From an uncultured Rhodospirillaceae bacterium (GTDB lineage Bacteria > Pseudomonadota > Alphaproteobacteria > Rhodospirillales > Casp-alpha2): a stretch of DNA of 64,000 nt. This document shows positions 36,403 to 44,996 of the stretch, piece by piece. The stretch is taken from assembly GCA_913030825.1 (NCBI GenBank), contig CAJWCU010000012.1:1-64000 (forward strand), given 5' to 3'. The first letter of the stretch is position 1. Each line of letters opens with the position of its first letter. The translations under genes were made by a program, and so were the position numbers. The notes under the pieces were generated by a model. That model worked only from the letters and a program-made list of their open reading frames with translations, was not told where the DNA came from and searched no databases.

Positions 36403-37245
36403 ATGAAGTCCATGTCGCTTAAAACCCGCTCCATCGTGCTGTCGATCGCGTTGTTGTTCGCGTTCGCCGGTCTTTGGCAACTGATGCTGCCGGAAGGGAC
36501 GGGCTCTGCCGCGAACATGGACCCCGCTTACGCCGCCTTGATGGGGGCGACTGCCAAGGGGGCCTCGGCGATGCCGGGGCCCCTCGAGGTCGCCAAGCAG
36601 ATCTGGGAACACGTCCTAAACCCGTTCTATGACGCCGGCCCCAACGACAAGGGCATCGGCATCCAGTTGGGGTATTCGATCCTGCGTGTCCTGGTCGGCT
36701 TTTCCTTCGCCATTATCGTCGCCATTCCGCTCGGCTTCCTGATCGGCATGTCGCCGCTTTTCTATCGCGCCCTCGACCCGTTCATCCAGATTCTGAAGCC
36801 GGTTTCGCCGCTCGCCTGGATGCCGCTGGCGCTTTACACGATCAAGGATTCGATCATCTCGTCCGTGTTCGTGATCTTCATCTGTTCGGTCTGGCCGATG
36901 CTGACCAACACGGCCTTCGGCGTCGCCAGCGTGCGCAAGGAATGGCTCAACGTCGCCAAGACGCTTGAGGTCGGCCACCTGCGCACCGCCTTCCGCGTGA
37001 TCCTGCCGGCGGCGGCCCCCACGATCATGACCGGCATGAGGATTTCCATCGGCATCGCTTGGCTGGTCATCGTCGCCGCCGAGATGCTCGTCGGCGGCAC
37101 GGGCATCGGCTACTTCGTGTGGAACGAATGGAACAACCTGTCGATCACCAACGTGATCGCCTCGATCTTCTTCATCGGACTGATCGGAATGGTGTTGGAC
37201 ATGATCCTGTCCGCCCTGACCCGTTTCGTCACCTACGCAGAATAA
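36403..37245 (+). CDS. cynB: Cyanate/nitrate-type ABC transporter permease
   Basis: A 280-aa inner-membrane permease of the NrtB/SsuC family with about six helices. The EAA loop is visible as KTLEVGHLRTAFRVILPAA, followed by PTIMTGMRISIGIAWLVIV, both typical. A first helix (about 10-30) and a 50-residue periplasmic loop precede the core. GAGGGAA precedes the ATG, nine bases after the cynA stop. It partners the binding protein upstream and the ATPase downstream. Confidence 0.9.
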   Translation: MKSMSLKTRSIVLSIALLFAFAGLWQLMLPEGTGSAANMDPAYAALMGATAKGASAMPGPLEVAKQIWEHVLNPFYDAGPNDKGIGIQLGYSILRVLVGFSFAIIVAIPLGFLIGMSPLFYRALDPFIQILKPVSPLAWMPLALYTIKDSIISSVFVIFICSVWPMLTNTAFGVASVRKEWLNVAKTLEVGHLRTAFRVILPAAAPTIMTGMRISIGIAWLVIVAAEMLVGGTGIGYFVWNEWNNLSITNVIASIFFIGLIGMVLDMILSALTRFVTYAE

Positions 37246-37268
37246 AAGAAAGAACGGAGCCCCGAAAG

Positions 37269-38195
37269 ATGAGCGCGAACACAGCCGCCACCAGCCAGCC
37301 CCGTATCCGCGTCGAAGGCCTGGCGCAGCGTTTCCCCGCCCCGGACGGCAACGGCGAGACCACCGTCTTCGAAGACATCTGGTTCTCCGTGGAGCCGGGT
37401 GAGTTCGTCTGCCTGATCGGTCATTCCGGCTGCGGCAAGACGACATTGCTGAACATCCTGGCGGGCCTGGCCACGGCCAGCGCCGGCAACGTCATCGTTT
37501 CCGGCCAGGAAGTCACCGGCACGTCCCTCGACCGCGCCGTGGTGTTCCAGAGCCACGCCCTGATGCCCTGGATGACCGTGATGGGCAACATCGCCTTCGC
37601 CGTGTCGTCGAAATGGCCGCGCATGGCGAAAAAGGACCTTCACGCCCATTGCCAGAAGTTCATCGACCTGGTCCACCTGACCGGATCGGAAAACAAGAAG
37701 CCGTCGCAGCTTTCCGGCGGCATGAAACAGCGCGTCGGCATCGCCCGCGCCATGGCGATCGAACCGCAGATCATGTTGCTGGATGAGCCGTTCTCGGCGC
37801 TCGACGCGCTGACCCGCGGCTCGCTGCAGGACGAACTTCTGAGCATCTGCGCCGAGACGGAACAGACCGTCTTCATGATCACCCACGACATCGACGAGGC
37901 CATTCTGCTGGCCGACAAGATCATCCTGATGACGAACGGGCCCGATGCGCGCATCTGCGAGATCGTCGAGAACACGCTGCCGCGCGAACGGACGCGCAAC
38001 AACATGCATACCCAAGCCAACTACTACCCCGTCCGCAACCACCTGATCGAATTCCTGGTCAACCGCTCGGTCGGGTTCAAGGACGAATTGGCGTCCCCCG
38101 ATTACGACCCCAGACATCCGCCGGTCGTCGGCCCCACCGTGGTCACCGACGAAGCCGGCGAGACCGGCACGGGCGTCCTGCGCGCCCAGGCCTGA
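37269..38195 (+). CDS. cynD: Cyanate/nitrate-type ABC transporter ATPase
   Basis: A 308-aa ABC ATPase of the NrtD/SsuB/TauB group. Walker A GHSGCGKTT, Q-loop VVFQSHALMPWMT, signature LSGGMKQRVGIARA, Walker B IMLLDEPFSALDA and the switch His in FMITHDIDEA are intact. The C-terminal 50 residues beyond the ABC core (including PDYDPRHPPVVGPT) are an extension with no recognised domain. The ATG at 37269 is 23 bases after the permease stop. It powers uptake by CynA/CynB. Confidence 0.92.
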   Translation: MSANTAATSQPRIRVEGLAQRFPAPDGNGETTVFEDIWFSVEPGEFVCLIGHSGCGKTTLLNILAGLATASAGNVIVSGQEVTGTSLDRAVVFQSHALMPWMTVMGNIAFAVSSKWPRMAKKDLHAHCQKFIDLVHLTGSENKKPSQLSGGMKQRVGIARAMAIEPQIMLLDEPFSALDALTRGSLQDELLSICAETEQTVFMITHDIDEAILLADKIILMTNGPDARICEIVENTLPRERTRNNMHTQANYYPVRNHLIEFLVNRSVGFKDELASPDYDPRHPPVVGPTVVTDEAGETGTGVLRAQA

Positions 38196-38236
38196 ACCGA
38201 CAATCCGCATACGTCATCAACGAAGGAGACACTTAC

Positions 38237-38686
38237 ATGACCCGTGCAGAATTGACTGAGAAGATCCTGGCCCACAAGGTCCTGACCGGCTTTACGTGGT
38301 CCGACGTCGCCGAAAAAGTCGGCAAATCCAAGGAGTGGACGGCCTGCGCCTGCATGGGGCAGTTGTCTCTGTCGAAGGAACAGGCCGAGGCCGCCGGCAA
38401 CGCGATGGGGCTGAACTTCTCCGACGACGAGATGGCGCTCCTGATGTCGGTGCCCTATCGCGGCTCGCTGGACACGCAGATCCCGACCGATCCGCTGATC
38501 TACCGGTTCTACGAAATCACCCAGGTGTTCGGCATGTCGATCAAGTCGCTGATCGAGGAAGAATTCGGCGACGGGATCATGTCGGCCATCGACTTCGACA
38601 TGCAGATCGAACGCATTCCCGATCCCAAGGGCGACCGTTGCCAGGTCACCCTGAGTGGCAAGTTCCTGCCCTACAAATCCTATTAA
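38237..38686 (+). CDS. cynS: Cyanate hydratase (cyanase)
   Basis: A 149-aa decameric enzyme that converts cyanate and bicarbonate to carbamate and CO2, with carbamate then giving ammonia. The N-terminal helix-turn-helix-like domain is followed by the catalytic domain YRFYEITQVFGMSIKSLI and FGDGIMSAIDF, which carry the catalytic Arg, Glu and Ser equivalent to R96, E99 and S122 of the E. coli enzyme. AAGGAGA precedes the ATG. Its place right after the ABC transporter identifies the imported substrate as cyanate and the purpose as nitrogen supply and detoxification. Confidence 0.96.
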   Translation: MTRAELTEKILAHKVLTGFTWSDVAEKVGKSKEWTACACMGQLSLSKEQAEAAGNAMGLNFSDDEMALLMSVPYRGSLDTQIPTDPLIYRFYEITQVFGMSIKSLIEEEFGDGIMSAIDFDMQIERIPDPKGDRCQVTLSGKFLPYKSY

Positions 38687-38761
38687 GGACCAACCTTCCG
38701 GATGACCATCAAAGGCGGTGGCCCGGTAATCAAACTCATTGAGACAGAGAGGTATCTTCAA

Positions 38762-39430
38762 ATGAACGCTCGCAAACTCACCAAGTTGGTTCCCGCGCTG
38801 GCCGTCGGCGCCGTTGCCGTCGCCGCCGCCGAACCGGCGCTCGCCCACCATCCGCTCGGGGGGGCTCCGATGGAAACCTTCGCCCACGGCGTGCTGTCCG
38901 GCATCGGCCACCCGCTGCTGGGCTTTGATCACCTGTTCTTCGTGCTGGCCGTCGGCCTGGCCGCGCTCTACACCGGCCACCGCTTCACCGCCCCGGCCGC
39001 CTATATCGTCGCCATGCTGGCGGGTTGCCTGATGATGAGCCTGGGCGTCGGCCTGCCGGCCAAGGAAATCGTCATCGGTCTGTCGCTTCTGGCCCTGGGT
39101 GCGGTCGTGTTGTCCGGCCGGGCCATGAGCATCCTGCCCGCCGTCATCGTCTTCGCCGCCTTCGGTATGTTCCACGGCTCTGCTTTCGGTGACTCGATGG
39201 CCGCTCAGGAAGCGGGCTTCGGTGCGCCGGTTCTGGTCGGCTACCTGCTGGGCCTGGGCGTTCTGCAGTACGCCATCGCCGTCGCCGCCGGCACGGTCGC
39301 CCTGAAGCTGTGGAAGGCCACGGAATCGACGGCCATGGAAACCCGTCTGGCGGGTGCCGTGGTCGCCGGTGTCGGCATGTTCCTGACGCTGGAAAACCTG
39401 GAAGGCATCGTTCTCGGCGCCATTCTGTAA
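38762..39430 (+). CDS. HupE/UreJ-family metal permease
   Basis: A 222-aa membrane protein with a cleavable-looking N-terminal segment ([20 protein letters not shown]) followed directly by HHPLGG, then about six or seven helices. [13 protein letters not shown] and [10 protein letters not shown] carry the conserved Asp-His and His residues of HupE/UreJ proteins, which import nickel or cobalt. GAGAGG precedes the ATG at 38762. Cyanase itself needs no metal, so its presence here with the CobW-type protein points to another metal-dependent step of the pathway. Confidence 0.88.
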   Translation: MNARKLTKLVPALAVGAVAVAAAEPALAHHPLGGAPMETFAHGVLSGIGHPLLGFDHLFFVLAVGLAALYTGHRFTAPAAYIVAMLAGCLMMSLGVGLPAKEIVIGLSLLALGAVVLSGRAMSILPAVIVFAAFGMFHGSAFGDSMAAQEAGFGAPVLVGYLLGLGVLQYAIAVAAGTVALKLWKATESTAMETRLAGAVVAGVGMFLTLENLEGIVLGAIL

Positions 39431-39579
39431 TACCCGGGCCGAACGGCCCCCACGCCGGGGTGCGGCGTGCCGGGACAACGCGCCGCCCCCGACATAACCT
39501 ACCGGTTTTGGTCCCACACACTGACGATGCGGTCCGCCCAAGGGTGGGTGGACCGCCAACTCAAGGGAGAGTAATCACC

Positions 39580-40548
39580 ATGGAAGCGGCAAAGGTGCCC
39601 GTCACGCTGATCACCGGATATCTGGGTGCTGGCAAGACCACATTGCTCAACCGTATCCTCACCGAACAGCACGGCAAGAAGTACGCCGTCATCGTCAACG
39701 AATTCGGCGAGGAAGGCATCGACAACGAATTGGTCGTCGACGCCGACGAAGAGATTTTCGAGATGAACAACGGCTGCATCTGCTGCACCGTGCGCGGCGA
39801 TCTGATCCGCATCATCTCCACCCTCATGAAACGCGCCGACGCCTTCGACGGCATGATTATCGAGACCACGGGCCTGGCCGATCCGGCGCCGGTGGTGCAG
39901 ACCTTCTTCGTGGACGAGGACGTCCAGGCGAAGGTTTCGCTCGACGCCGTCGTCACGGTGGTCGACGCCTGTCATTTCTTGGACGCCGTCGACGAGGAAC
40001 ACGAACTGGCCGAACAGGTCGCCTTCGCCGACATCATCCTTCTTAACAAGACTGACCTGGTCGACGCCGACAAGCTCAACGCGGTGAAGGCCAAGATCAC
40101 CGGCCTGAACAAGATGGCGAAAATAATTGAGACGGTGAACAGCGGGGCCCCCATCGAGGAAGTCCTCGACCGCGGTGCGTTCGACCTTTCGCGGGTTCTC
40201 GAGTTCGAGCCGGGACTTCTTGATGAAGAAGACGACCACGAACACGACGAAGACATCATCTCGGTCAGCCTGACGACCGATACGCCGATCGAACCCGAAA
40301 AGTTCTCCAACTGGATCCGTGGATTCATTATGGAACGCGGCGTCGATGTGTTGCGGACCAAGGGCATCCTGAACCTTTCCGGTCAGGACAACCGATACGT
40401 CTTCCAGGGTGTTCACATGGTCATGGACAGTGCCTGGGGCGCGCCCTGGGACAGCGCCAGCCGGTCGTCGCGCCTGGTCTTCATCGGCCGTAACCTGGAC
40501 GAGACCGAACTGAACTCGGCCTTCCAGGCCTGCACGGTCGCGGCCTGA
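39580..40548 (+). CDS. CobW/COG0523-type G3E GTPase (metal chaperone)
   Basis: A 322-aa P-loop GTPase. Walker [10 protein letters not shown], the metal-binding GCICC motif (Cys-Ile-Cys-Cys, about 64-68), VDACHF and the NKTD base-specificity motif are all present. An acidic-His stretch ([10 protein letters not shown], about 213-222) could bind metal. The C-terminal CobW_C domain is present. Such proteins deliver zinc, cobalt or other metals to enzymes. AAGGGAGAG precedes the ATG. It is followed six bases on by the WD40 gene. Confidence 0.93.
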   Translation: MEAAKVPVTLITGYLGAGKTTLLNRILTEQHGKKYAVIVNEFGEEGIDNELVVDADEEIFEMNNGCICCTVRGDLIRIISTLMKRADAFDGMIIETTGLADPAPVVQTFFVDEDVQAKVSLDAVVTVVDACHFLDAVDEEHELAEQVAFADIILLNKTDLVDADKLNAVKAKITGLNKMAKIIETVNSGAPIEEVLDRGAFDLSRVLEFEPGLLDEEDDHEHDEDIISVSLTTDTPIEPEKFSNWIRGFIMERGVDVLRTKGILNLSGQDNRYVFQGVHMVMDSAWGAPWDSASRSSRLVFIGRNLDETELNSAFQACTVAA

Positions 40549-40559
40549 GGGAGATGAGC

Positions 40560-41675
40560 ATGACAGCAGACGCCTTGATCAATCCCCAGGCCGGCGGCGT
40601 GCCGGGCTTTAACCCGGACGCCGGCGCGCGCTTGGTGTCCCCGGCGGTGGGTCTTTCCGAAACGCCGGCGGTTGGGGCCCATCCGACCTTCGTCGTCATC
40701 GAACCGGGCCAGGCCCGGGCCGTCATCGGCTTCGGCGACAAGCGCCTGCGCGGCCTGTCCCTTGCTTTGGACGGCGCGCAGCCGCAAGTCGTCGCCGATG
40801 TGGACGCGACGCCTATTGCGGGGGTGGCGGATATCGGCGGCAAGGGGGTGCTGATCGGTACGGACGGCGGGACGCTGCTACGTCTCGACGGATCGGACGT
40901 GACGACCCTGGCATCGACCGACGGTGCCTGGATCGGCCAGATCGCCGTGCATACGGACAAGTCGGGCGAGGCGGGCTTGCGTGCCTTCGCCGCCGGAAAG
41001 TCGATGACCGTTCTGGACGGCGAAGGATCGGTGGTGCTGACCTCCGACGATCATCCGTCGACCGTCGCGGGACTGTCGTTTTCGCCGGATGGAACCAAGA
41101 TCGCCGCGGCTCATTATGACGGCGTGACCGTCTATACCCTGACCGATGCCAAGCAGAAGCCCGTTCGCCTGGACTGGCACGGCTCTCACACCGCCGTCGC
41201 CTGGTCGCCCAACGGTAAGTTCATCGTCACCGCCATGCAGGATAAGGAAATGCATTGCTGGCGGTGGAAGGATAAGACCGGCATGCGGATGTCGGGCTAT
41301 CCGTCGAAGATCCGGGCCCTGACCTGGACCGCCGATGGCGGCTACGTCGCGGCTTCGGGCGCGGATACGGTCACGTCCTGGGATTGTTCGGGCAAGGGGC
41401 CGTCGGGCAAGCCCCCGTTGGAATTCGGCTATGTCTATAACGGCATTGTCATGCAGGTTGCGGCCCATCCGACGGACGGGGTCGTCGCCGGCGGTTATTC
41501 CGACGGTACGGTGATGATCGGGACCGTCGAACAGGAAACCGCGATGATCGCTCGCCCGTCCAGCGGTAGTGCCATTTCCGGCCTCGCCTGGACCGCCGAC
41601 GGCACGACCTTGGTCGCCGCCGACGAACAGGGCGCCATTGCCGTGATGCGCATGAAGGAAGCCTTGGTCTCGTAA
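40560..41675 (+). CDS. WD40-repeat β-propeller protein
   Basis: A 371-aa soluble protein made of WD40-like repeats, best seen as SFSPDGTKIAAAHYDGVTVY, AWSPNGKFIVTAMQDKEM and AWTADGTTLVAADEQGAI; about seven blades fit the length. No signal peptide, so it acts in the cytoplasm, probably as a docking platform. It starts 11 bases after the CobW-type gene. Two ATGs lie close together; 40560 is placed better after GAGGGAG than 40554. Pairing of this family with CobW-type GTPases suggests a shared complex (inference). Confidence 0.82.
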   Translation: MTADALINPQAGGVPGFNPDAGARLVSPAVGLSETPAVGAHPTFVVIEPGQARAVIGFGDKRLRGLSLALDGAQPQVVADVDATPIAGVADIGGKGVLIGTDGGTLLRLDGSDVTTLASTDGAWIGQIAVHTDKSGEAGLRAFAAGKSMTVLDGEGSVVLTSDDHPSTVAGLSFSPDGTKIAAAHYDGVTVYTLTDAKQKPVRLDWHGSHTAVAWSPNGKFIVTAMQDKEMHCWRWKDKTGMRMSGYPSKIRALTWTADGGYVAASGADTVTSWDCSGKGPSGKPPLEFGYVYNGIVMQVAAHPTDGVVAGGYSDGTVMIGTVEQETAMIARPSSGSAISGLAWTADGTTLVAADEQGAIAVMRMKEALVS

Positions 41676-41735
41676 GCCGGTGGCCGGCTGGGTGGGCCGG
41701 CCCCGCGCCACGGGACGCGAACGGGAGAGACGACG

Positions 41736-42011
41736 ATGGACGATATTCTCGGATTGTCACGGGCCAAGCCGGACGGCAGCGCCGCGCGGATCAAGGACAT
41801 GATGCGCGAACGGTTGGGCATCGGCGAGGAGACGACTCTTATGGTCTCCGAACTGCATTGCCACGAAGACGGCTGCCCGGATGTGGAAACGGTGATCGCC
41901 GTGATGAACGCCGATCGGGACAAGATGACCTGGAAGATCGCCAAGCCGATGACCGAGGTCGGCGAAGGCGATATCCAAAGCCTGATGATCCCCCAAGCCG
42001 CCGGGGCGTGA
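41736..42011 (+). CDS. Small Cys/His protein linked to the CobW-type gene (91 aa)
   Basis: A 91-aa acidic protein with a central motif ELHCHEDGCPDVETVIAVM, holding two Cys and two His in nine residues, a likely metal site. The rest is small and charged, and it ends ALIPQ-like (MIPQAAGA). GGGAGAGACG precedes the ATG. I recall similar short proteins beside CobW-type GTPases but cannot name a function. A metal-transfer partner is an inference. It is the last plus-strand gene of the operon. Confidence 0.72.
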   Translation: MDDILGLSRAKPDGSAARIKDMMRERLGIGEETTLMVSELHCHEDGCPDVETVIAVMNADRDKMTWKIAKPMTEVGEGDIQSLMIPQAAGA

Positions 42012-42146
42012 ACGGCGCGGCTTTTCTTTCCTGACGTCAACTGATCACGACGCGGTCCGGTGATTTGCCGCGACGGCATCGCTATTTGTGGGGCGCATCC
42101 CCTTCGGCGGCGCGCGGCGGCATGTCGGTCTACGGGAAAAAGGGGA

Positions 42147-42200
42147 GGAAGGCGGCAGGTCCCGAGGAGAGTGGCTGTCGATAACGACCCGCCGCCTTCC
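42147..42200. other. Stem-loop after the cyanate operon
   Basis: GGAAGGCGGC pairs perfectly with GCCGCCTTCC across a 34-base loop. It lies between the convergent 91-aa gene and ANTAR 3. No T-run follows. Confidence 0.45.
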
Positions 42201-42230
42201 CTAAGTCCGTCTTGGGAGGAGAGGACTTAG
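42201..42230. terminator. Second stem-loop after the cyanate operon
   Basis: CTAAGTCC and GGACTTAG form a perfect 8-bp stem around a 14-base loop, directly after the previous hairpin. Together they occupy the 280-bp convergent gap and may end both operons. Confidence 0.4.
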
Positions 42231-42291
42231 TGTTCGTTGAAATTTTTCGCCGGGCCGCCTGCGGTGGCCGGGCCGGGGGTGGTCCGTGGCG

Positions 42292-42882
42292 TCACCCCTT
42301 GCAGAGAACGAGGCTCTCCGTGTCGATGATCTGTTCGGCGACGACCCGCATGGGCTGCGAGCGTTTCATCGCCAGCTTGCGAATCTCGTGATAGGCCGTG
42401 TCTTCCTCAAGCCCCTTGAGCTTCATGACGATGCCCTTGGCGCGTTCGATAGTGATGCGGTCGGCCAGTTTGTCTTCCTTTTCCTTCAGGCGCGTTTTCA
42501 ATTCGCGCATGGCAAGGAATTGGGTTCGGGTCCATTCGGCGAGGCTCGGGAACGCCTGCAGGCCCGCCGTCACCGGCAGATAGGCGACGACACCGGCGCG
42601 TGATGCCTGTGTCATCATTTCCGGCCGTTCGTCGTCGGCCAGGAACATCACGGGTAAAGGCGCCGTCTCGTTCAGGCTCTGCAACTCGGTGAAGGGGAAT
42701 TCGTTGGGGTCGGCGACATGCACCACGATCATGTCGGGCGCGGCCTCGCGGGCCTTGTCGACCATCTCACCGTTCGGCGCGCAGAAGGAAACCACCTCAT
42801 GCATCCCGCCGTTGGTGCCCGCTGCGTGGGCCTGAAAGGCCTCAACCGCGTTCGGGATATCCGTTATCAGCATCACACGCAT
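42292..42882 (-). CDS. ANTAR regulator 3 (degenerate receiver)
   Basis: A 196-aa protein with a receiver-like N-terminal domain and a C-terminal ANTAR domain (about 138-190; RITIERAKGIVMKLKGLEED). The position of the phospho-aspartate reads MIVVHVADP, so it is replaced by His55, and the acidic pair is reduced to one Asp (Asp8). Control by phosphorylation is unlikely. A coiled-coil linker (about 115-140; LKTRLKEKEDKLADR) suits dimerisation. It has its own perfect σ54 promoter about 90 bp upstream, and is convergent to the cyanate operon and divergent from a sensor kinase. Confidence 0.88.
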   Translation of the reverse strand: MRVMLITDIPNAVEAFQAHAAGTNGGMHEVVSFCAPNGEMVDKAREAAPDMIVVHVADPNEFPFTELQSLNETAPLPVMFLADDERPEMMTQASRAGVVAYLPVTAGLQAFPSLAEWTRTQFLAMRELKTRLKEKEDKLADRITIERAKGIVMKLKGLEEDTAYHEIRKLAMKRSQPMRVVAEQIIDTESLVLCKG

Positions 42883-43279
42883 CGTCGTTTTCTTGGTTGC
42901 CTCTGTATGTTGTTGTTTGTGTCAGGGCTGGGCGGGTCTTTAAGCCCGCACTTCGCAAATGCAAAAAGCAAGTCCTGTGCCAACCCGCCTTTGCGATAAA
43001 TTCTCATTTATGTCCAATAGATTAGCTGCATTTATGCACATGCATGCGATGCAGCAAATACGCAAAAAATGACCAAAAAACAGGCTAAATTTTAGTATTG
43101 ATAAAAATTTGTGCATTGAGTGACGTTGGGAATGCCCGGGGCGGTGCTCGAAAATGGTGCATCCGCCTTTCGGGTATGCCACCACCGGCTGTCGGCCTGG
43201 CGGGGCCGGACGCGCCGGTGCAACCTGCACTTTCGGTATGCTTAATAATCTATCCCCGTTCGGTTAGGCTGGTGTCCTG
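42883..43279. promoter_or_regulatory. Divergent control region, ANTAR 3 / sensor kinase (397 bp, no gene)
   Basis: The stretch 42990-43120 is strongly AT-rich and contains TGCATTTATGCAC, ATGCATGCGATGCAG and, on the minus strand, TGCACAAATTTTTATC. The TGCACAAA word followed by an A/T tract also occurs upstream of the other σ54 promoter (33620), so it may be a shared activator site. Confidence 0.5.
42968..42982 (-). promoter_or_regulatory. σ54 (-24/-12) promoter for ANTAR 3
   Basis: On the minus strand TGGCAC, five bases, TTGC, followed by T: a full match to the RpoN consensus. Transcription should start near 42957, about 75 bp before ANTAR 3. Confidence 0.88.
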
Positions 43280-44986
43280 ATGATCGCGGAATTCGCCAAA
43301 GCGGCGTCGTTGTTGCTTTCCCTCTGCTTGCTCTATGCATTCATCGCGCAACGATGGCCATACGAGGAACTGACCGGCCGTATCTTGGCCGGTCTGCTGT
43401 TCGGCGTGATCTGCGTGATCGGCATGGAATCTCCGGTCACCGTGGCGCCCGGCGTCATCTTCGATCCCCGATCGGTCATTATCAGCCTGTCCGGCGTCTT
43501 CGGCGGGCCCATCGCCGGGGTCGTCGCCGGATTGATCGCGGCCGGATACCGATTGTACCTGGGCGGCGGCGGCGCCCCTGTCGGTGTCGCCGTGGTCGTG
43601 GCCTGCGTCGCCCTGGGCCTTGCTTATCGCATGGCTTGCCGGTCCGGCCGGGTTCCCCTGAATTGGGCCACTTTATTGGCATTCGGGTTGGTCGTGCACC
43701 TAGTGGTGATCGCGCTCTTCGCGCAGCTACCCGCCCCCGTGGCGGAAAAGGTGATGCGGACGATCGCCCTGCCTTTCGTCATTACCTTTACGCCGGCGAC
43801 CATGGTGCTGGGCATGATCCTGGCCTATGTGGACGACCGCATCGAAACCCGCGAGGCCCTGGCCGTAAGTCAGGCGCGGCTGCAGGCAGTCATCGACAAT
43901 ACGCCCAACGGCATGACGCTCAAGGATCCGGATGGCCGGATCCTTCTGGTCAATCCGACGTTCGCCGACTGGGTCGGCGCCAGCCCCGACGCCCTGGTCG
44001 GCAAGACCATCTGGGACATCTTTCCCGCAGCCGATGCCCGCGAGGTGGCGGAGAAGGAACGCGCGGTCATGGACAGCGGCAAGCTGGACATCAGCGAAGC
44101 CACGCGGACTTTCCCGAAGGCCGGGATCAAGGTTCTCCGAAACCACAAGATCCCCATCGTCGTCGGGGCGGGCCGGGACAAGGCGCTGCTGACCATCATC
44201 GTCGACATCACCGAGGAGAAATCGATCCAGCAGGACCTTCGCACCGCCCTGGGCCTTGCCGAGGAAGCGAACCAGGCCAAAACCCAATTCCTGGCGACCA
44301 TGAGCCATGAGTTGCGAACCCCGCTGAATGCGATCATCGGGTTCTCGGAAATCCTGCACCGCCAATATTTCGGTCCGCCCGGCCAGGGGAAATACCGGGA
44401 ATACGCCAAGGACATTCATTCCAGTGCGTCTTATTTGTTGTCCTTGGTCGAGGACCTTCTCGACATTTCGGCCATCGAAGCCGGTGGCGCGATGCATGAG
44501 CCGGCGATTGTGGCGGTCGGCGAGATCGCGGAAGATTGCGCCGATGCGGCCCGCGTTCGCGCTTATGAAAAAGACATCGAAATCGACGTGGTCCTGGCCG
44601 ATCCGTTGCCGCCCGCCTTTGCCGACGCGCGCGCGGTCAAGCAGGTATTCCTGAACCTGCTGGTCAATGCCATCAAGTTCACACCGTCTTCGGGGCAAAT
44701 CCACATCGCCGTCGAACAGGCCGGGGACATGATAGTGGCCTCGGTCGCCGATAACGGTCCCGGCATCCCGCCCGACTTGATCGACCGCCTTCTCGAGCCG
44801 TTCTCAAAGCGCACCAAAGATCCCTTCACCACGGAAAAGGGTTGGGGGCTGGGGCTGTCGATCTCGAAATCCCTGATCGAAATGCAGGGGGGGACGATCG
44901 GCATCGAAAGTGTCCCGGGTGCGGGAACGACCGTGACCTTCACGCTTCCCCTCGCGGGCCCCGCTCAGGTGGCGCAATCGGCCTAG
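43280..44986 (+). CDS. Membrane sensor histidine kinase (5TMR-LYT, PAS, HisKA, HATPase)
   Basis: A 568-aa kinase. The N-terminal about 185 residues form a 5TMR-LYT (LytS-type) sensor with ESPVTVAPGVIFDPRSVII and FGGPIAGVVAGLIAAGYR. A PAS domain follows (about 200-310; RLQAVIDNTPNGMTLKD), then HisKA with the phospho-acceptor in TMSHELRTPLNAIIGFSE, and a HATPase with NLLVNAIKFTP, VADNGPGIP and GWGLGLSISKSL. LytS-type domains usually sense small molecules or membrane state. No response regulator with an intact Asp is adjacent; ANTAR 3 lies divergent but cannot be phosphorylated in the usual way. Confidence 0.92.
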   Translation: MIAEFAKAASLLLSLCLLYAFIAQRWPYEELTGRILAGLLFGVICVIGMESPVTVAPGVIFDPRSVIISLSGVFGGPIAGVVAGLIAAGYRLYLGGGGAPVGVAVVVACVALGLAYRMACRSGRVPLNWATLLAFGLVVHLVVIALFAQLPAPVAEKVMRTIALPFVITFTPATMVLGMILAYVDDRIETREALAVSQARLQAVIDNTPNGMTLKDPDGRILLVNPTFADWVGASPDALVGKTIWDIFPAADAREVAEKERAVMDSGKLDISEATRTFPKAGIKVLRNHKIPIVVGAGRDKALLTIIVDITEEKSIQQDLRTALGLAEEANQAKTQFLATMSHELRTPLNAIIGFSEILHRQYFGPPGQGKYREYAKDIHSSASYLLSLVEDLLDISAIEAGGAMHEPAIVAVGEIAEDCADAARVRAYEKDIEIDVVLADPLPPAFADARAVKQVFLNLLVNAIKFTPSSGQIHIAVEQAGDMIVASVADNGPGIPPDLIDRLLEPFSKRTKDPFTTEKGWGLGLSISKSLIEMQGGTIGIESVPGAGTTVTFTLPLAGPAQVAQSA

Positions 44987-44996
44987 GCCGGGATTA

